This document shows, in pieces, positions 1 through 12,792 of a stretch of DNA of 64,000 bases (its first letter is position 1; every line of letters begins with the position of its first letter). The stretch is from contig NC_083655.1 in NCBI RefSeq assembly GCF_963576545.1, positions 19,266,204-19,330,203 of the forward strand, in the 5' to 3' direction. The stretch comes from Limanda limanda (Eukaryota; Chordata; Actinopteri; Pleuronectiformes; Pleuronectidae). The notes under the pieces were generated by a model that ran no database searches, was not told the origin of the DNA, and was given only the letters and a program-made list of their open reading frames with translations. A program made the translations under genes and the position numbers.

Positions 1-195
1 TCTTAGTGACATACATCCATTCATCCATTATCTATCCCGTTTATCCTTTAAGGGTCACAGTGGGGCTGGAGCCAGTCCCAGGTGATAGGCAGGATACACC
101 ACCAGTGAATCACAGGGTCAACATCCAGAGACAAAGAACCATTCATTCTCACAATCACTCCTACAGACAATTAACCTTACCCTATTTGTAAGGTT
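1..195. repeat. Fragment of a common teleost interspersed repeat
   Basis: The segment reads as the familiar fish repeat with tandem CCATTCATCCATT words, then a 'cccgtttatcctttaagggtcacag' block and 'attcattctcacaatcactcctacagacaattaacc'. I recognise the pattern from memory of teleost genomes but cannot assign a family. It is cut by the window start. The short open frame over it is not a gene. Confidence 0.5.
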
Positions 196-1410
196 GTTAA
201 CCCTGTTCATACTGGTCATTAACGATTTGTTCAGTGCTTAGTACAGGTCTGAACATGAAAATAAGTCCTGAATGCATCCTGATATCTTATTAGAATAGCA
301 ACATGCAGAGCCGCTACAGTTTAAACAAACTTTTATGATGGTAAGTGACACTACATTGATTTGTTTGTAGCCACCGCCACGGTATCAACAATGACAACCA
401 CGTAATGATTGATATTTAATCTTAAATTGGTCAAATATGTCCTCATCACTATGCACATTAATTTATTCAGTACCTCCTGACTCCTCTCTCTCTTTCTCTC
501 TATTTCTCTCTCTCTCTTGCACTAATAAACTGAATCACTCACAGATATGATCATCAGACTCTGTCATTTATTTGCATTTACAGCAGGGACACATTTGAAT
601 GCCAGGTGTGAAGAGAGGAATTTAACTCTGTCCAATTTGTATTAGTTATATTTTATCAAGTTTGAACAGGGCCTCTGTGACACCGCAGATAGACAGGCTC
701 TTCTACAAGAGCAGGGATTGGTTGTGTGTGGTTGTAGAAGAAAATATTTTATTACATGTTGAAATTCTTTGGCAGGCGCTAGTTGTACCTCTGTTGAAAC
801 ATATTGGACGCCTCTGTGACTAACGATTACCCATAAAACCCATCGCTGGGAACCTGCAAATCACTTCAATCTTCAGAGAACTTTAATTCCAGTATGAGTG
901 TAAATGTCATTTTCTAAATAAGGTCAAATATCCACTTGTTTAGCTTTTCTGAAAGTGTGAACTCTCAGATCTGTTCAACAGCTCATTCCGTCTGCTCTAT
1001 TTGGATAACAAGCATGCTTCACTCAAGGTTACGCCCACAGCTGTGACCTGAAACTTCTGAGAAAGTTCCAACATTTTTGGCATATTTCATTATTCATTTG
1101 TGTTGCCATGGCAGTCCATTAAAATGCGATGGAGCTGGAGATGGTTAGCTTAGCTTAGCAGAGCGACTGGACACCAATTAACACATTCTGAAGTGTGGAA
1201 AGAAGTTGTGGTTAAAACTCCCCTGGTTGCCTGGCAACATCGCGGTGAGGACGAGACGTCAGGTATTTTAAGGAGCTCCCTGTGTAGAGACTGCAGCCAC
1301 TGTCTGTTATGTGGAGACTTTCTGTTATCCAAATATTTTAAGAAATTGGATTCATGTTTACTCTATGAGATGTCAAGAATAATTCACCAATCAAATGTTT
1401 TTGTCTAGAC
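196..1410. other. No gene recognised
   Basis: Only short chance frames, a CT-rich low-complexity run at about 481-520, and ordinary AT-rich DNA are visible. Confidence 0.5.
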
Positions 1411-1700
1411 CATCTTCACAAATCACAATTTGCGTCATAGGGTTTAACAAGGTGCAACATCCTCTGTCCTCAACCCCCAAGAAGGGTGAGGAAAAACGAT
1501 AAAGCACAATGACTCCAGGGAAGAAGTCAAGTCAGTGACATGTATTGATGAGACATTAAAGTGATGAGGAGCGAGAGGAGGAAGGAAAGAGTAACAGTTC
1601 CTCGTGTCATGTGTACCTTGACACTCTAGGCCTATAGCAGCATAACTAAAAGACGGAAATAGACAGACTCTCACTATAAGATTTATCACTCAAATTACAA
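1411..1700 (-). mobile_element. Decayed L2-type LINE 3'-UTR fragment
   Basis: The block around 1420-1495 (cacaaatcacaatttg..cataggg..taac..gtg..acatcctctgtcc) matches the 3' ends of the better preserved copies at about 16.57 kb and 30.75 kb. The following 'gtcaagtcagtgacatgtattgat' stretch matches the sequence after 31326 of the large LINE. An internal part is missing, so this is a deleted or degraded copy. Its 3' end faces lower coordinates, as in the other copies. Confidence 0.65.
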
Positions 1701-2774
1701 TGAAAAGACCCAATATATCCAACTTCATATCCCAAGACAGATCTGTTAAAGACAGAAAAGCAACAAAACAGTAATGTAATGTTTGATGATATAATCAGTG
1801 GCTGTGTCCTGAAGGCAGCAGGCCCCTTGATAGGACACAGCTGTGATGGAACAGCTTTCAAAAGGACTGACTCTTACAGACCGGTGGGCTGAACCTGTTT
1901 CTCATCCTCTTCTGTCATGGCCTTAGAGTCGTGTGGCGAGAGCGTGAGCCAGAATGAACAGGATACATGCAACAAAGTGAATTCTTCCGTCACTACACAC
2001 TAGACACCTTTGATATGATCTCTGAGATGCTACAGAAGAGACCAGAGAGCAGGTGTGGAAGAGACAAGAGTGAAAAAATAACAAGTAATGTCACTTAGCT
2101 TAGGCCTTTTCTTATTTTCCATGCCCACAGGTCCACATAGAGCCTGTGTTTCAATGTGACTTTTCCTCTTAGATGTTCCCAATCGCCTCAGGTTTTCTTA
2201 GCATTTTACCTGTTGAGTGACAGAAATTTGCGCGTGTGCCGTGTGATAAGGCGGGCTCCAAATCGGGCGCTGCCTTTCACCTTCCACAAAGAGACTGCTC
2301 GCCCTCAGCATTTTCTACAGAATACAGACATTCTGCGGCGGTAAATTAAACAGGAGCCATTTAAAATGCATGACGTTGTGGAGGGGAGAAGTGAACAAAT
2401 GCAGCTATTAAGACATTTGTCACAGCGTTCTCCGGTCCACAGGGGGGCGAAGGAGGGAGGAGAGGAACTGTGCGACTGTTCTAGAAGAGGACGCCGACTG
2501 CTCTACGTGGGACTGGGACCGCCATTTAAGAATGATAGATAAGGGATTTCTGCACGATGCATCTGCTCAGCTGAAAGAAGAATTTATCAAAGTGTTTCTG
2601 GAAGCGAATGAAAACATTAGTTGAAAAGCCCTACTGTTAAACGACAAGTGCGCAGGGCCTTTGTTTTGACTTTAATGATTGACGGGTCACAGGAAAGCTT
2701 AGAGTGGAATGTCATTAGCAAATCCCAGAGAAGCTGGAGTGGAAGGAGAGTGAGGCACAAGGTGAGAGAAAGGT

Positions 2775-2830
2775 GCACGCACATCCACGCACACCCAAAC
2801 ATGTGTGCACACAAACACACACACACACAC
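2775..2830. repeat. Imperfect CA/GT microsatellite
   Basis: Alternating CA-rich dinucleotides end in a pure (AC)n run around 2813-2829. Confidence 0.8.
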
Positions 2831-4797
2831 TTTCAAGTCTGACAGGAAATCTTTTGCTTCACTCACCGTGTGGTTTCTGAGTGCTGGCGGTGGAAACAGG
2901 CCGTGTTAAAGTGTACAGACAGCCACTGTGCGGCTCTGCCTGCCTGGGCGGGGGCGAGGGGGGGATGTGGAGCAGTTTTCCCTGAGTTAGTGTTTTCCAT
3001 CAGAGCCAAATGTTTTCCTCAGGTCTGTCACTTAGATCAAAGCGGACCCAGGCCTTCAGTTTTCTTCGACCGACGTGTCTCATACGGCCTCGCTGCCGAC
3101 TGCTTCTGTTCAGCGGGGAGCCTGGAGAGGCTGTAAAAATATTACATATATTGTGCGTGCATAAATATATGAGGCCTGTGGTCAAGTTACATCAAAGGCA
3201 TGAAGAGAGAGAATGAGAGCCAGGTCTATATGAATGATAAGAGTAAGATACGACAAACACAGATGTAGCAAATTTAGAGGACATGTCCACCGCATGCCTG
3301 GTGGGATCAGGGCTGCGAGCCAATGGGAAGACACTGAGAGTGGAGGTGCGTGAATTACACAAATCATACATGAAGAACAGAAAGCATGAGCTTGGTTTCA
3401 GTGAATATTCTATGCCACATTTCCTGCAGTATCAGCATAAGATGCAGCAAATAAAAAAACTAGTATTTCATAGTTTTTTGATTACAGTAAAAAACGTTTT
3501 TACTGTAAAAAAATAGTGGATGTTTGGCAATATTAGCTAAGTAACACTTTGTCACCTTGTATTGTTTTCTATGGATTGTAGCAGTCAGTTCTACTGTAAA
3601 ATAATTGTTAGGGACATTTTTTGGATTAGGTCTGTTTTGTTAATAAAAAAAAGAAACTAGAATGCATTGTCTTAATATGTCATCATAGAGTTGAGTCGGA
3701 GAATTATTACTCAATACATGTACTTGTTTTTACTACTGACTTCCCTTTTCTCAATTGTAGAATTCATAGGACCTTAGGTTGAGTTAGGTGGTTACATAAC
3801 AACTAGAGGAATGTTCATAACATCTCTGGCTTTCTTAGAGACAGACAGAGAAGACACAACAATGTTTGTGTGCTGAGAGGGGACGAGGTTAAGGTACATA
3901 ATTGGTCCACTGCATACCACTGTGATTTGGTGAGATTACAATAGTCCTTTTTGGTGACTTGTTCACTTCATCTGCTTTGTCTCACTGATGCATGCAGTGT
4001 CCAAGAATAAATACCTCCGCATAAGAAACCATCCGTCTCCGGAAAATCTTGCACAAATCAAAAAATAAGACTGTTTATTCAACAACAAAAATAAATAATA
4101 AAAATAAAACAACTTTACCAACACTGTTGTTGTCATCAATAAAGTAAATTGTTGCTTCAAGGTAATAGCATGTTGTCATTTTGGTTTAAATGTGGCTGAC
4201 GTGCGAACAAAGGCTGATCAACAGGTATCAAGGTCTCATTTGGCGTATTGGCACATCTGAAATCGTGGTTATGTAGATCACAGAGAGCAATTTTGTGACT
4301 GCTTTGTGCTAAAATAAAAACAATCTGATTTCATAGTCTCCATATTTCTTTTTGTCAACAAATCCAACGAAAAGAGACGTGTATCCTTCTGTCAGCTTGA
4401 TGAAAACTTCAACGACCAACAACATGACTTTCTTCCTTTTTGTCTTGTAAGGAAACCATAAAGCCATTTGTAATATTATCATCTACAGTAGAAACCTGTG
4501 GGCTGGGTGCTCTACTTTGGTGTAGCAAAGATATGTTACATCACCAAGGTCACAGACTTTCTATCTGATCACTGGCGTCATCGCTGACGTGTGGGTAGAG
4601 TAAATGATCTTGGAGTTGCTGCATAATCTAAGTTGATCACTATTTACCAAATATTTGTCCACATATCCTGTATTACAAATGCATGTTGAAATTAGGTCTT
4701 TTTTATATTTTCATTTGCATTGCAAGATTAGCCTAGCAGAAGCCTGTGATATTTGCATATGAAAACAAGCTGACACTGTATTTACTTTCTTCACAGA

Positions 4798-4928
4798 TGA
4801 AATTGAAAAGGCCGCATCTATCAAAGCTCAACTTCAGAGGCACCAGACGTGGAAGGCTGAGAGGAAAAGAAACAAGAGAAAAGAGAGAAAGAGGGGGCGC
4901 ACTGCAAACAGTGAAGTCTGCAAGATAA
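4798..4928 (+). other. Possible basic exon, unrecognised
   Basis: A pyrimidine-rich 'tactttcttcacag' acceptor-like sequence ends at about 4796. Two frames are open after it. In one (from 'atgaaattgaaaagg') and in the shifted one (DEIEKAASIKAQLQRHQTWK...) the product is strongly basic and helical, with repeated KR pairs. No donor site or homology is recognised. It could be a terminal exon of a host gene, a transposon exon, or chance. It is listed because an acceptor combined with a purine-rich open stretch is unusual in this otherwise empty region. Confidence 0.15.
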
Positions 4929-6479
4929 AATTAAGTCAAGGCAATATATTCTTGTTCTTTGTCTGGAGATGTTTCTTCTTGCATGCATTTTTTGTTATAG
5001 TACATATCTCCTATGTCAAGCAGATATTTTTGCCAATTTATGTATTTGTTGTGTCTGTGCTGTTCTAATCTGATCTCACTTAAACAATGACGGCCTAATT
5101 ACCACAGAAATATATGTTCTTTGATAATTGCCTTGGATCCTGTTTGCTTAATTATTGACAACAAAAACTATAATTATAAGTATGTAATTATAATGATATT
5201 GTATAAACTCATTATTGAATAGAACACATTTTGTGCATTTATGAACTTTTGGAGATGATATTTATAATAGCCACCTTCCTGTTTTTCAAGCAATTTAAAG
5301 CTCATAATTCATAAATATCGGTCATTGTGAAGACCATATGCATGAGCTTTATTTCTATCCCTGCTATTATCCATAAATGGACACAGCAACCTTTTCATGT
5401 ATCTTTTACACAGGGCTGTGAGTATTCATGGCCCATGTATGACTAATTCACCACATGCAACTGTAAACCATTATCACAGTGATATCTCAATCGTCATTAT
5501 ATCATCAGAAGGATGATCATTAATTAATCAGAAGGATTCATATTGAAACAGATGTTACAGAATGCATGGCAATTCAGGGTCAAAAGAAAATGATAAATAC
5601 AATGAAACGAATGATAAAATGCATATGTCATGAATATTTTAAGGGTAGAATTATAAATGAGCCTCTTTTTCCAGATGATTTGACATTTTACAAAACGCTG
5701 TGTCACCCCCAAAATAATTACACATTTGGTGAAACTGGATAAGACTCTGCTGGTAAGTGATCATACTTTATAATAAAATCTTTTAAAAGTACATCAATGC
5801 CATAGGAAGTATAATACGGGTACTTTGGACAATCCAGGTACAGGCTCTTATTGATTGTGCAGGAACTATACTGACACTTACATGGCGCAGTATTGTTAAA
5901 AAAATACTTCCTACACCTAACAGGCATTCAACAGCAGTCCCAGCTGAGGTATCTGTGTCAGGTCTTGTCCCTAGGAAAAGGAAACATATTTTGCCGCTTC
6001 CTGGCATAACATACCTGGCTTTCCTCAGCATGCACTGCTCAACAACTGAGCTTTATTGACAATTCTATCCTGTTTTGGGAGCAACATAACATAGCAGGGG
6101 TCCACAGGCGTTCTGCCAATTTAACAAAGACAATCCAATGGATCATTCCCAGTCGCATCTCCCTCCTCAACTCTCAGAACAGCCTCACACAAGGATGCAC
6201 ATAAAAGGGACTGATGAGATGTTACATTGCGGCACCAAAAGTTGTGCTTGTCCAAACGAAACAAGGACAATCTCCCTGGAGTCAGTATTACAGGCCACAC
6301 AGACATCTAGGACTGACTAAGCCCTCACCGTACTGGGTATGGACCCACTGCTGTTGATATGGCCCACTCCAGACAGTGAGAGACTGCTCCAGTGCCTCCT
6401 ATTCTTTAAACTTCTAAATAGCATCAGGATGGAGAAAATGTACTCAAAGCACAGAGCTATTCTATCTAATCTGACTCCA

Positions 6480-7480
6480 GTTATGCGTCAGCCACAGACT
6501 GTGCCAGACAATGCTTTTAGTTCACTAAATTTGGCTTTATTGAATATAAATGTCTCAGGCTGGCAAGTCACTTTTAATTAATGATCTTATTATCTTAAGT
6601 TTATATATATTTTTTAACAGAAATGGTTGCATAAAAGCAATGGTTAAGCACTTCTTACTTAATCAGGTCCCCAAATCTTCTGTTGAATCATTGAGGCTTG
6701 ACAAAATAGGAAAGAAGATGGAGTGGCCACATTATTAAATAATATCTACCAGTGCAAACAGATATGATCATCAAAAGTTAAGTTTAGTCAGTTACAGGCC
6801 CCCAAAATATTATAAAGCTAACATTTTTTATGACACTGCTCTAGTGTGGTGTTTGTTTTGATTGTACCTTTGTTTTCATAGAGGTGATTTGAATATTGAT
6901 AACTGCAAAGGTGGTCGTGCAAAAAAACACGATATTTATGGACTTTATAATTTATAATTATGGACTTTCTCACCAAGTAACAGACATATCTTATATCTAG
7001 TTATTTCTGAAGATATTTCTGATTGTGTAGAGACTGATGTTGCATTTTCTGATCATCCGCTACTCTGTGTTAATTAAAATGGCCATCTTTACCTACACCA
7101 GCAGAAATAAGAGACAATCAGAAACCCCACACCAGCACGGTCTCCATTTCCGGTGAATGATCTTAGATGGTTTCATTCATGAATGTCGCTGATCCAGTTG
7201 CCCTGATGAGGATCAAAGTTGTTTCAAAAAAGCAAACACCACACTGGTAGAATCAAAACAAAAAGAGTGAAGCAAGGGAGAACACATTTGGTAAAAAAAA
7301 CAACCTCCAGGCTTTTTATGGCATTTAAGAGAGAATTAAAAGTCTATAATGTAGAACTAAAAAAAAAATCCTGTTATCCACTATTAATGCAATCACTCAA
7401 ATTCAGGCACAATCACCTCTACCTCTGTGTAGGACCTACCAAGATAATTTGGCACATTTTCTAGCTCACAGAGCCTCGAC
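6480..7480 (+). pseudogene. Degraded LINE ORF2 (endonuclease and linker part)
   Basis: Scattered over three plus-strand frames are the hallmarks of a non-LTR retrotransposon APE-type endonuclease. An 'ALLNI' start lies near 6533. 'GKSLLINDLII' with a 'FFLTETW'-like word lies near 6560-6630. An 'RPPKYY'-like block lies near 6800, 'RGDFNID' near 6885, and 'DVAFSDHPLL' near 7040. Further on (7260-7375) a 'LVKK..SRLFMAFKRELKVYNVELK' stretch corresponds to the basic linker before the reverse transcriptase in L2/CR1-type elements. Many frameshifts and stops separate them, so it is an old, dead copy. It lies on the strand opposite to the younger L2 copies. The family level (L2-like versus a related clade) is uncertain. 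Confidence 0.6.
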
Positions 7481-8399
7481 TGAAGTTGTTGTTTTCTTTG
7501 AAACGGGTACAGGAAATATTAATTTTTGTCTACGTTTTCAACAGATATAGACATACACATGTAGAAAGATGATTTTAACTGTCTATTTTGCAGTATGGCC
7601 GCTCTGACTTGATAATATGGGTGGCAAAACTGAAATTAAGACTTTCTGTGATGCACATTCACATTGGCAAAAGAAACTTGGATGTTAATACATCTATATC
7701 ATACCAGGCCTACCTTTTAACAGAGTCTTTCAGGGACTTAATGCTTTCTTGGCACAAATTTAGTTTTCCGTTTCGGATTTCGATCACATCACAGAACTCA
7801 AACTGCACTTAAATAACTTTTATCTGGGCTGTGATACATACAAATTTCTGGTCAGTTAATGTAAATATGGGCTCACAAAAATAATCTCTTCTATTTAAAA
7901 TCTACATGCTCCCCCTTGCTCAGATTATAGATTATACAGTCGCTAACATTTGCTGAATAAGTAAACACACAAAAAATGTCCCAGAAAAGAAGGATTCAAA
8001 AAAGAGTTTACCTTGATTCCAAATCATGCATGGAATCCTGCTGTAATTAAATTACAAAACCAGCCTAGTAACCAAAGCTTACAAAGAATTAAAGATGTTT
8101 TGTCTCAGAACACATGTTCTTTTTCACATGGCAAGACTAGGGTCAGGAACAATGGGACCTCACTAACATCCAGGAAGTGAAGCACATGACAGTGGTCCGT
8201 GAATCAATCCTCTGACTTCGATAGATTTAAAATAAATAAACAAGTGAAGGGTCTGAGACATGGATACATATCTGATTTGCCCCTTATGAAGAATCCATTC
8301 CCCTCTGATAATCTGGGAAAGGTTTGTTTATATCAGAGCTTAAATTATTCTTTTTTTATTGCTGCCTACCAATAATTTACATATGTAACTGGATTTTTA
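7481..8399. other. No gene recognised
   Basis: AT-rich sequence between the LINE endonuclease relic and a LINE-like 3' tail. It may be the decayed remainder of the same element. One 74-codon open frame at 7588-7812 is not recognised. Confidence 0.35.
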
Positions 8400-8650
8400 T
8401 CTTAAGCAAAGTGTATTCTCCTCTTTATTTTCATTTTCCCTTAAAATCAATTTTAAGGTCCTCATATTGTTTTATTTTATAAATATGCCTCTGTAAACCA
8501 GCCTGCATTGCCTTGTTTGTTTTGTCTTTCAAAGATCTTATTTTTAATGTTGTCAATGTCAAGTTTGCTTATGTATTTGCATACCTTTATAAAGCCCTTA
8601 GAATTGCCTCGTGTCTGATGGGTGCTCTTCAAATAAATCTGCTTTAAGTG
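8400..8650 (+). mobile_element. LINE-like 3' tail relic
   Basis: The T-rich stretch ends in 'tataaagcccttagaattgcctcgtg...gtgctcttcaaataaatctgcttt'. This resembles the usual 3' terminus of several fish LINEs ('aaagcactttgaattgcctt...tgctatacaaataaacttgcc'). The orientation is plus, the same as the endonuclease relic upstream, so it may be the end of that element. Confidence 0.4.
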
Positions 8651-9548
8651 CCTCAGAAGGACTGATTTGTTTTTCTGCAGCTTAAGCCCCATTCGATCTG
8701 GAATTATTTCTCTCGGGGAGATGAGGTGATTTCCAGCGATTTTCAGTGATTTTAATCACGTTTTCACCCCCCGCCCAAGAAATAATTACAACCACAATTA
8801 CCCACTGTTTTTCTATGATTGGTGATAATAATCCCTTTGGGAAGTGTAAATCAGAGTGAATAATATCAATACGTTTCATGTTTGTGTGTTCAGATTGGAG
8901 TTATGACTTAGACAAGAGGCGGAGATGAGGTGGAAACAAGCTCTCTCGCCATGCCCCCTCAACTTTCCTGTGTGTTGCTTCGGTAGCTTTTGGTTTTCTC
9001 CTTTGGCATTCTCCTGTGCAATGTTCATGTCGATTATGGACAATTTCCTGTAAATTCCCAGTGATCAAAATATCAACTGGAACAAAAGGTTAAGTCCTGC
9101 AGAGCACAGTGACTCTGTGGTGCTAAGTAGTCCCCTGAACCTCATGACACTACAGACTAGAAGAGAATGGAAGACCTTTATTTGGTCACCTGTCAGTTCT
9201 CAATGATATCACACCCCTTTGCGTTTTTTAGAGAAACAAACTGAGAAAACTTAAGCAGTAACTCAGCTCGCAGCCCCACACACCGAAAGAGAAACATATA
9301 TTTTTACGTGAAAGTGTTTTATTAAGTGATTTAATTTTTGTCTTGATTTAATCATGATCATAAATGTCTTATAAAAGTTTTTATACATAATAATAACAAT
9401 ATTTCACGGTTAAGAGTCTCAACCTGAAAAAATACAGAATGCAAGATGAGAATGTTCTGTAAGGATTGTTAGGACTTGTGATCATAACTGGTGTGATGGT
9501 CACCAGTCCATTCCGCCCATTCACCAAATGTCAGGTAGGATTGGCTTA

Positions 9549-9907
9549 AAGGTTCAGAGTGTAGAATTTAGCGGCATCTAGTGGTGAAGTGTCATGTAGC
9601 AGTTGAGTACCGCTCACCTCCCCCTCCCCTTCCAAACATGACAGAGAACCTGTGGTAGCCTTGTCATAAAAACTCAAAAGGTCTTTAGTTTGTCCAGTTT
9701 GGACTACTGCAAAAAAAACATGGCGGCCTCCGTAGAGAGGACTGGCTCCCGATGTTGATTTAAATATAAAGGGCCCATTCGAGGGCAAAGAAAAAAAAAA
9801 GTTTCTACAATTCAGATGAGACACACTGGTGAAAACATCACTTGGATTATTTTGTATTCACTTTCTGCAAATAGATTCCTTTCACTTAAATCTTGCACAC
9901 TTGACCC
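9549..9907. mobile_element. Harbinger-like MITE with TTA target duplication
   Basis: The ends are imperfect inverted repeats: left 'aaggttcagagtgtagaattta', right 'taaatcttgcacacttgaccc'. TTA triplets at 9546-9548 and 9908-9910 are the likely target-site duplication, which fits PIF/Harbinger-type MITEs. The interior ('atggcggcctccgtagagaggac', 'agggcccattcgagggcaaag') is a familiar teleost repeat with no coding capacity. The length is about 360 bp. Confidence 0.65.
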
Positions 9908-9910
9908 TTA

Positions 9911-11240
9911 TGGTCCACCCCCACACTCAAAGGATAGAAGCTCATGGATGATGGGATGTCTGATACAAACACAGACCTGGTTCTTTGACTTAATTGTTGG
10001 TTTACAAGAAGAAGAGTAGTCAAGAAAGAAAACCTTGAAGACCATCTGTGCTAACAGCGATAAAGGCATTGCAAAGGTGCTTTAAAAGCTCAGACACCCT
10101 CCATAGTTTGAGAAAGATGGGAATAGATGGCTGCTGGTCACAAACCATTAAGTGTAGTTGCATTTAACTTATCACTGAGAGTTTCATCATTTACACAGGG
10201 CACAGCCTTTAAAGACATGTGCCTTTCGTTCATCTGAAGGAGCAGTGGGACAGCAAGGAGCTGAGTCTCTTATCTGTGGTGGCTCGAGTGAGCATTCAGG
10301 TTTCTGACGTGGACAGAGTGCGGCCAAATTGGGTTCCAGAAGGTGAGAGCAAAAGCTGGGTGGGATGATCCATGGAAGGAGACAGGCAGGTTTTAAGTCC
10401 AGGATCAGGTGAGTGCAGGAACAGCAGGAGTAATGGAAGACAAGGCTGAAAGTGGCTGGGAAGAACAGGTTCAGTGTGGGTGGCAGGTCTGAGACATTAA
10501 AAAAGCCAAGCAAAAGTTTGGTCAAGGCATTTTACCACTGTGGGTTCAACCTCGAAATGGCGAAGACAAAAGGGAAACACCGGGATTCTATCTTGAGGAG
10601 GAGTAGATGGGAATCAGAGTTGATGAAGAGCCGGTAAGTGAGTAGACAGTCGCAGGAGGAATAAAAAGGGAAATAAATGAAGGTACTGCAAACCCTAACG
10701 TTTAAAAAAACATCAGATCATTGAATTGTAATCATTGAAACCCTCCACCAGTCTGTCTGCTACGTCATTATTGTTTGTAGAGAACATTTGTGTCTGTCAG
10801 AATTCCATTGCACTTCCACCAAGATACATAACTATTGATTTTGCTCCTCTACATTCATCTGTGTCGGCTCTGGTTCTGGTAAAGCCCCTGAAAGACGAGA
10901 GCAGGACGTCATGCTGACTGCGGGAGGAAAGCTCTACGGCAAACAATAATCCACCGTGAAGTTAAATTCATTGGCATCTCTTCATATATGTTAATTCATA
11001 TAATACAAACTCCCTGCATCCATTAGACATACATCACTGTAATTTCACATCCATCTCCAGGCTGCTGCTATCATTACTAATCTGAATCTCTAGCTGCAGT
11101 GGTTGAGTTGCATTGTGGGTAAGCGGGAGCAGGTTTTGAAAATGAGGTGTATTTGCTTTTTTTTTTACTGTTTGAGTACAACAATACTATAGGATTGCAT
11201 GGCTAAATTTGTTAGGTTTACAATTAATGAATGTGATGGA
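9911..11240. other. No gene recognised
   Basis: Includes a 112-codon antisense frame at 10187-10525 with no recognisable domain. The segment around 10430-10490 shares 'ggttcagtgtgggtggca' with a LINE-derived repeat near 29030, so part may be old repeat sequence. Confidence 0.4.
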
Positions 11241-11249
11241 AGTGAGTAA

Positions 11250-11450
11250 AGACAGCAATAATATATTAATGATAATAAAGTTCAATTATATAGCACTTTT
11301 TAACAAAGTTACAAAGTGCTTAGCCAAAAGAAAAAAACTGGAGGTTAAAAGAACAGCAATCAAAAGGAGGGAGATCTACATAAAGTTTTTCACAAAATAA
11401 AATACAGTACAATTCAAATATGTTCAATAACTTAGCCAAAAATACATATT
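11250..11450. repeat. LINE-type 3'-end fragment
   Basis: 'aataaagttcaattatatagcacttttt..acaaagttacaaagtgctt' followed by 'aaaataaaatacagtacaattcaa' is the common fish LINE/SINE tail pattern. A related fragment lies at about 28795-29050. Confidence 0.45.
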
Positions 11451-11524
11451 TTAAGAAAAGACACTTTTAAAGGATGTTGCCTGTCTGATCTCAAAAGCTC
11501 TTCCACACTTTTGACGCTCTAGTA

Positions 11525-12784
11525 CAGGGGTGTCAAAATCAAATACGCAGTGGGCCGAAATCAAAAAATTGCTTCAAGTCGAGGGCCACAATTTCAACGT
11601 TTATTGAAAACTTATTGAAAGAACCTTAGTGCACATATTGAACCTGGAACTAACAAGGCCTATAGGGTATTGCCGATAAAACAACATTAATTATGAAATA
11701 AATGAAATACAAATAATAAATAATACATAAATATAAAAGTAATAATATCAGTTTCATTAATTGCTTTCTGGCTTTATCTGCAGTATTTCCAGAGTAATTT
11801 CCAGTGAAAACATTTTCTACAGGCAAACAACAGACAAAAATAATTGACTTCAAAGAAAAATCAAATGTCCTGTAGTAGCAAGAGAAAAAAAAGTTTTTCC
11901 TGCAGCATCTGCGTCTCCCAAAGGCGCAGCTTGGTTTTAAGAGCCCTCACTGTAGCGTACATGTCAGTGATGACACGGCCCCCCCCTGAAGCTGCAGGTG
12001 GAGCGCATTCAGGTTGAGCTCGTGATGTCACAGAAACGTTTTATTGTTGTGCCTTTCCCTTTGCTTTCAATAAACTCACAGATCTCCTCACGCAACTGTA
12101 ACAATCTTTCCAGCAACTTTCCCTGGTTCAGCCATCGCACCTGTGTGTCACCAAGTCACCATATTCTGGACCTAACTCCTCCAGAAAAGACTTGAACTGG
12201 CGGTGATTTAAACCTTTGGCTCTGATAAAGTTAACCGCTAATGTTATGATGCTCATCACATGTTCATTTTCAAGGCTTTGCCACACAACGACTCCTGGTG
12301 TATGATGCAGTGATAAGCTGTCAACTCACTTTTTCCTCACTTTTTTCCTCCTTCATCCTTTCTCGGATCCACCCTTTACATCCGCGAACGTATACTCTGC
12401 CTCCCACCTGTCTTTAAAGCTCCTGTATTCAAATGCCACCTTTTGTTTCGCCATTTTTGTGGAGCGGGATAGTTGAAAGTTTCACAAGTGGTATGTAATA
12501 CTGTGAGGCGCGCGTTCGCGGGACCGTGATTGACATGCCGACACACGGGCAGTGCATTGTGGGATCTGTCATTCACCATTGACCCGCCCACTCGTCAGCC
12601 AATGAGAGCCTGTCATTGGTCTAGAACTGTCACGTGCCCCATCCCGACGTGTTCACTGACCCTCAGGAATTCTCAGTACTTATTTTGTATTGAGAACTTG
12701 CAAAACACTGCCGGCGGGCCAGCTCTAATAGTAAATAGATTTTATCATGCGGGCCACATATAATTCATTCGCGTGACACATGTG
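11525..12784 (-). mobile_element. hAT transposon, deleted, 8-bp TSD CTCTAGTA
   Basis: Identical octamers CTCTAGTA flank the element at 11517-11524 and 12785-12792, the TSD length of hAT transposons. The termini are short inverted repeats (CAGGGGTGTCA on the left, CACATGTGTCA read inward on the right). Near both ends are 'gggcc' words typical of the fish hAT family whose left end reads CAGGGGTGTCAAA. The interior encodes pieces of a transposase on the minus strand (separate entry). At 1260 bp with a deleted coding region the element is non-autonomous. Confidence 0.85.
11880..12455 (-). pseudogene. hAT transposase relic (BED / GTF2IRD2-like type)
   Basis: Reading the minus strand from an ATG at about 12452, the frame begins MAKQKVAFEYRSFKDRWEAE. 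This resembles the N-terminal BED-finger lead-in of hAT transposases related to the domesticated GTF2IRD2 C-terminus (Charlie8 group). After a deletion the core resumes around 12330 with 'SLENEHVMSIITLAVNFIRA' and 'GLNHRQFKSFLEELGPEYGD'. It then continues with 'LQLREEICEFIESKGK' near 12045-12090. Stops and frameshifts break it, and the zinc-finger cysteines and most of the catalytic domain are missing. Same strand and same element as the hAT termini around it. Confidence 0.7.
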
Positions 12785-12792
12785 CTCTAGTA

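Larger units (their letters stand above)
1701..6480. other. No gene recognised
   Basis: Mostly AT-rich DNA with a short CA-type microsatellite (about 2775-2830). One possible short exon at about 4796-4930 is reported separately. Open frames here are under 90 codons, lack recognisable domains and look like chance frames. Confidence 0.45.

Noticed and set aside
10187..10525. 112-codon antisense frame
   Set aside because: Cys/Pro/Leu-rich product without recognisable features, overlapping sequence that resembles an old repeat.
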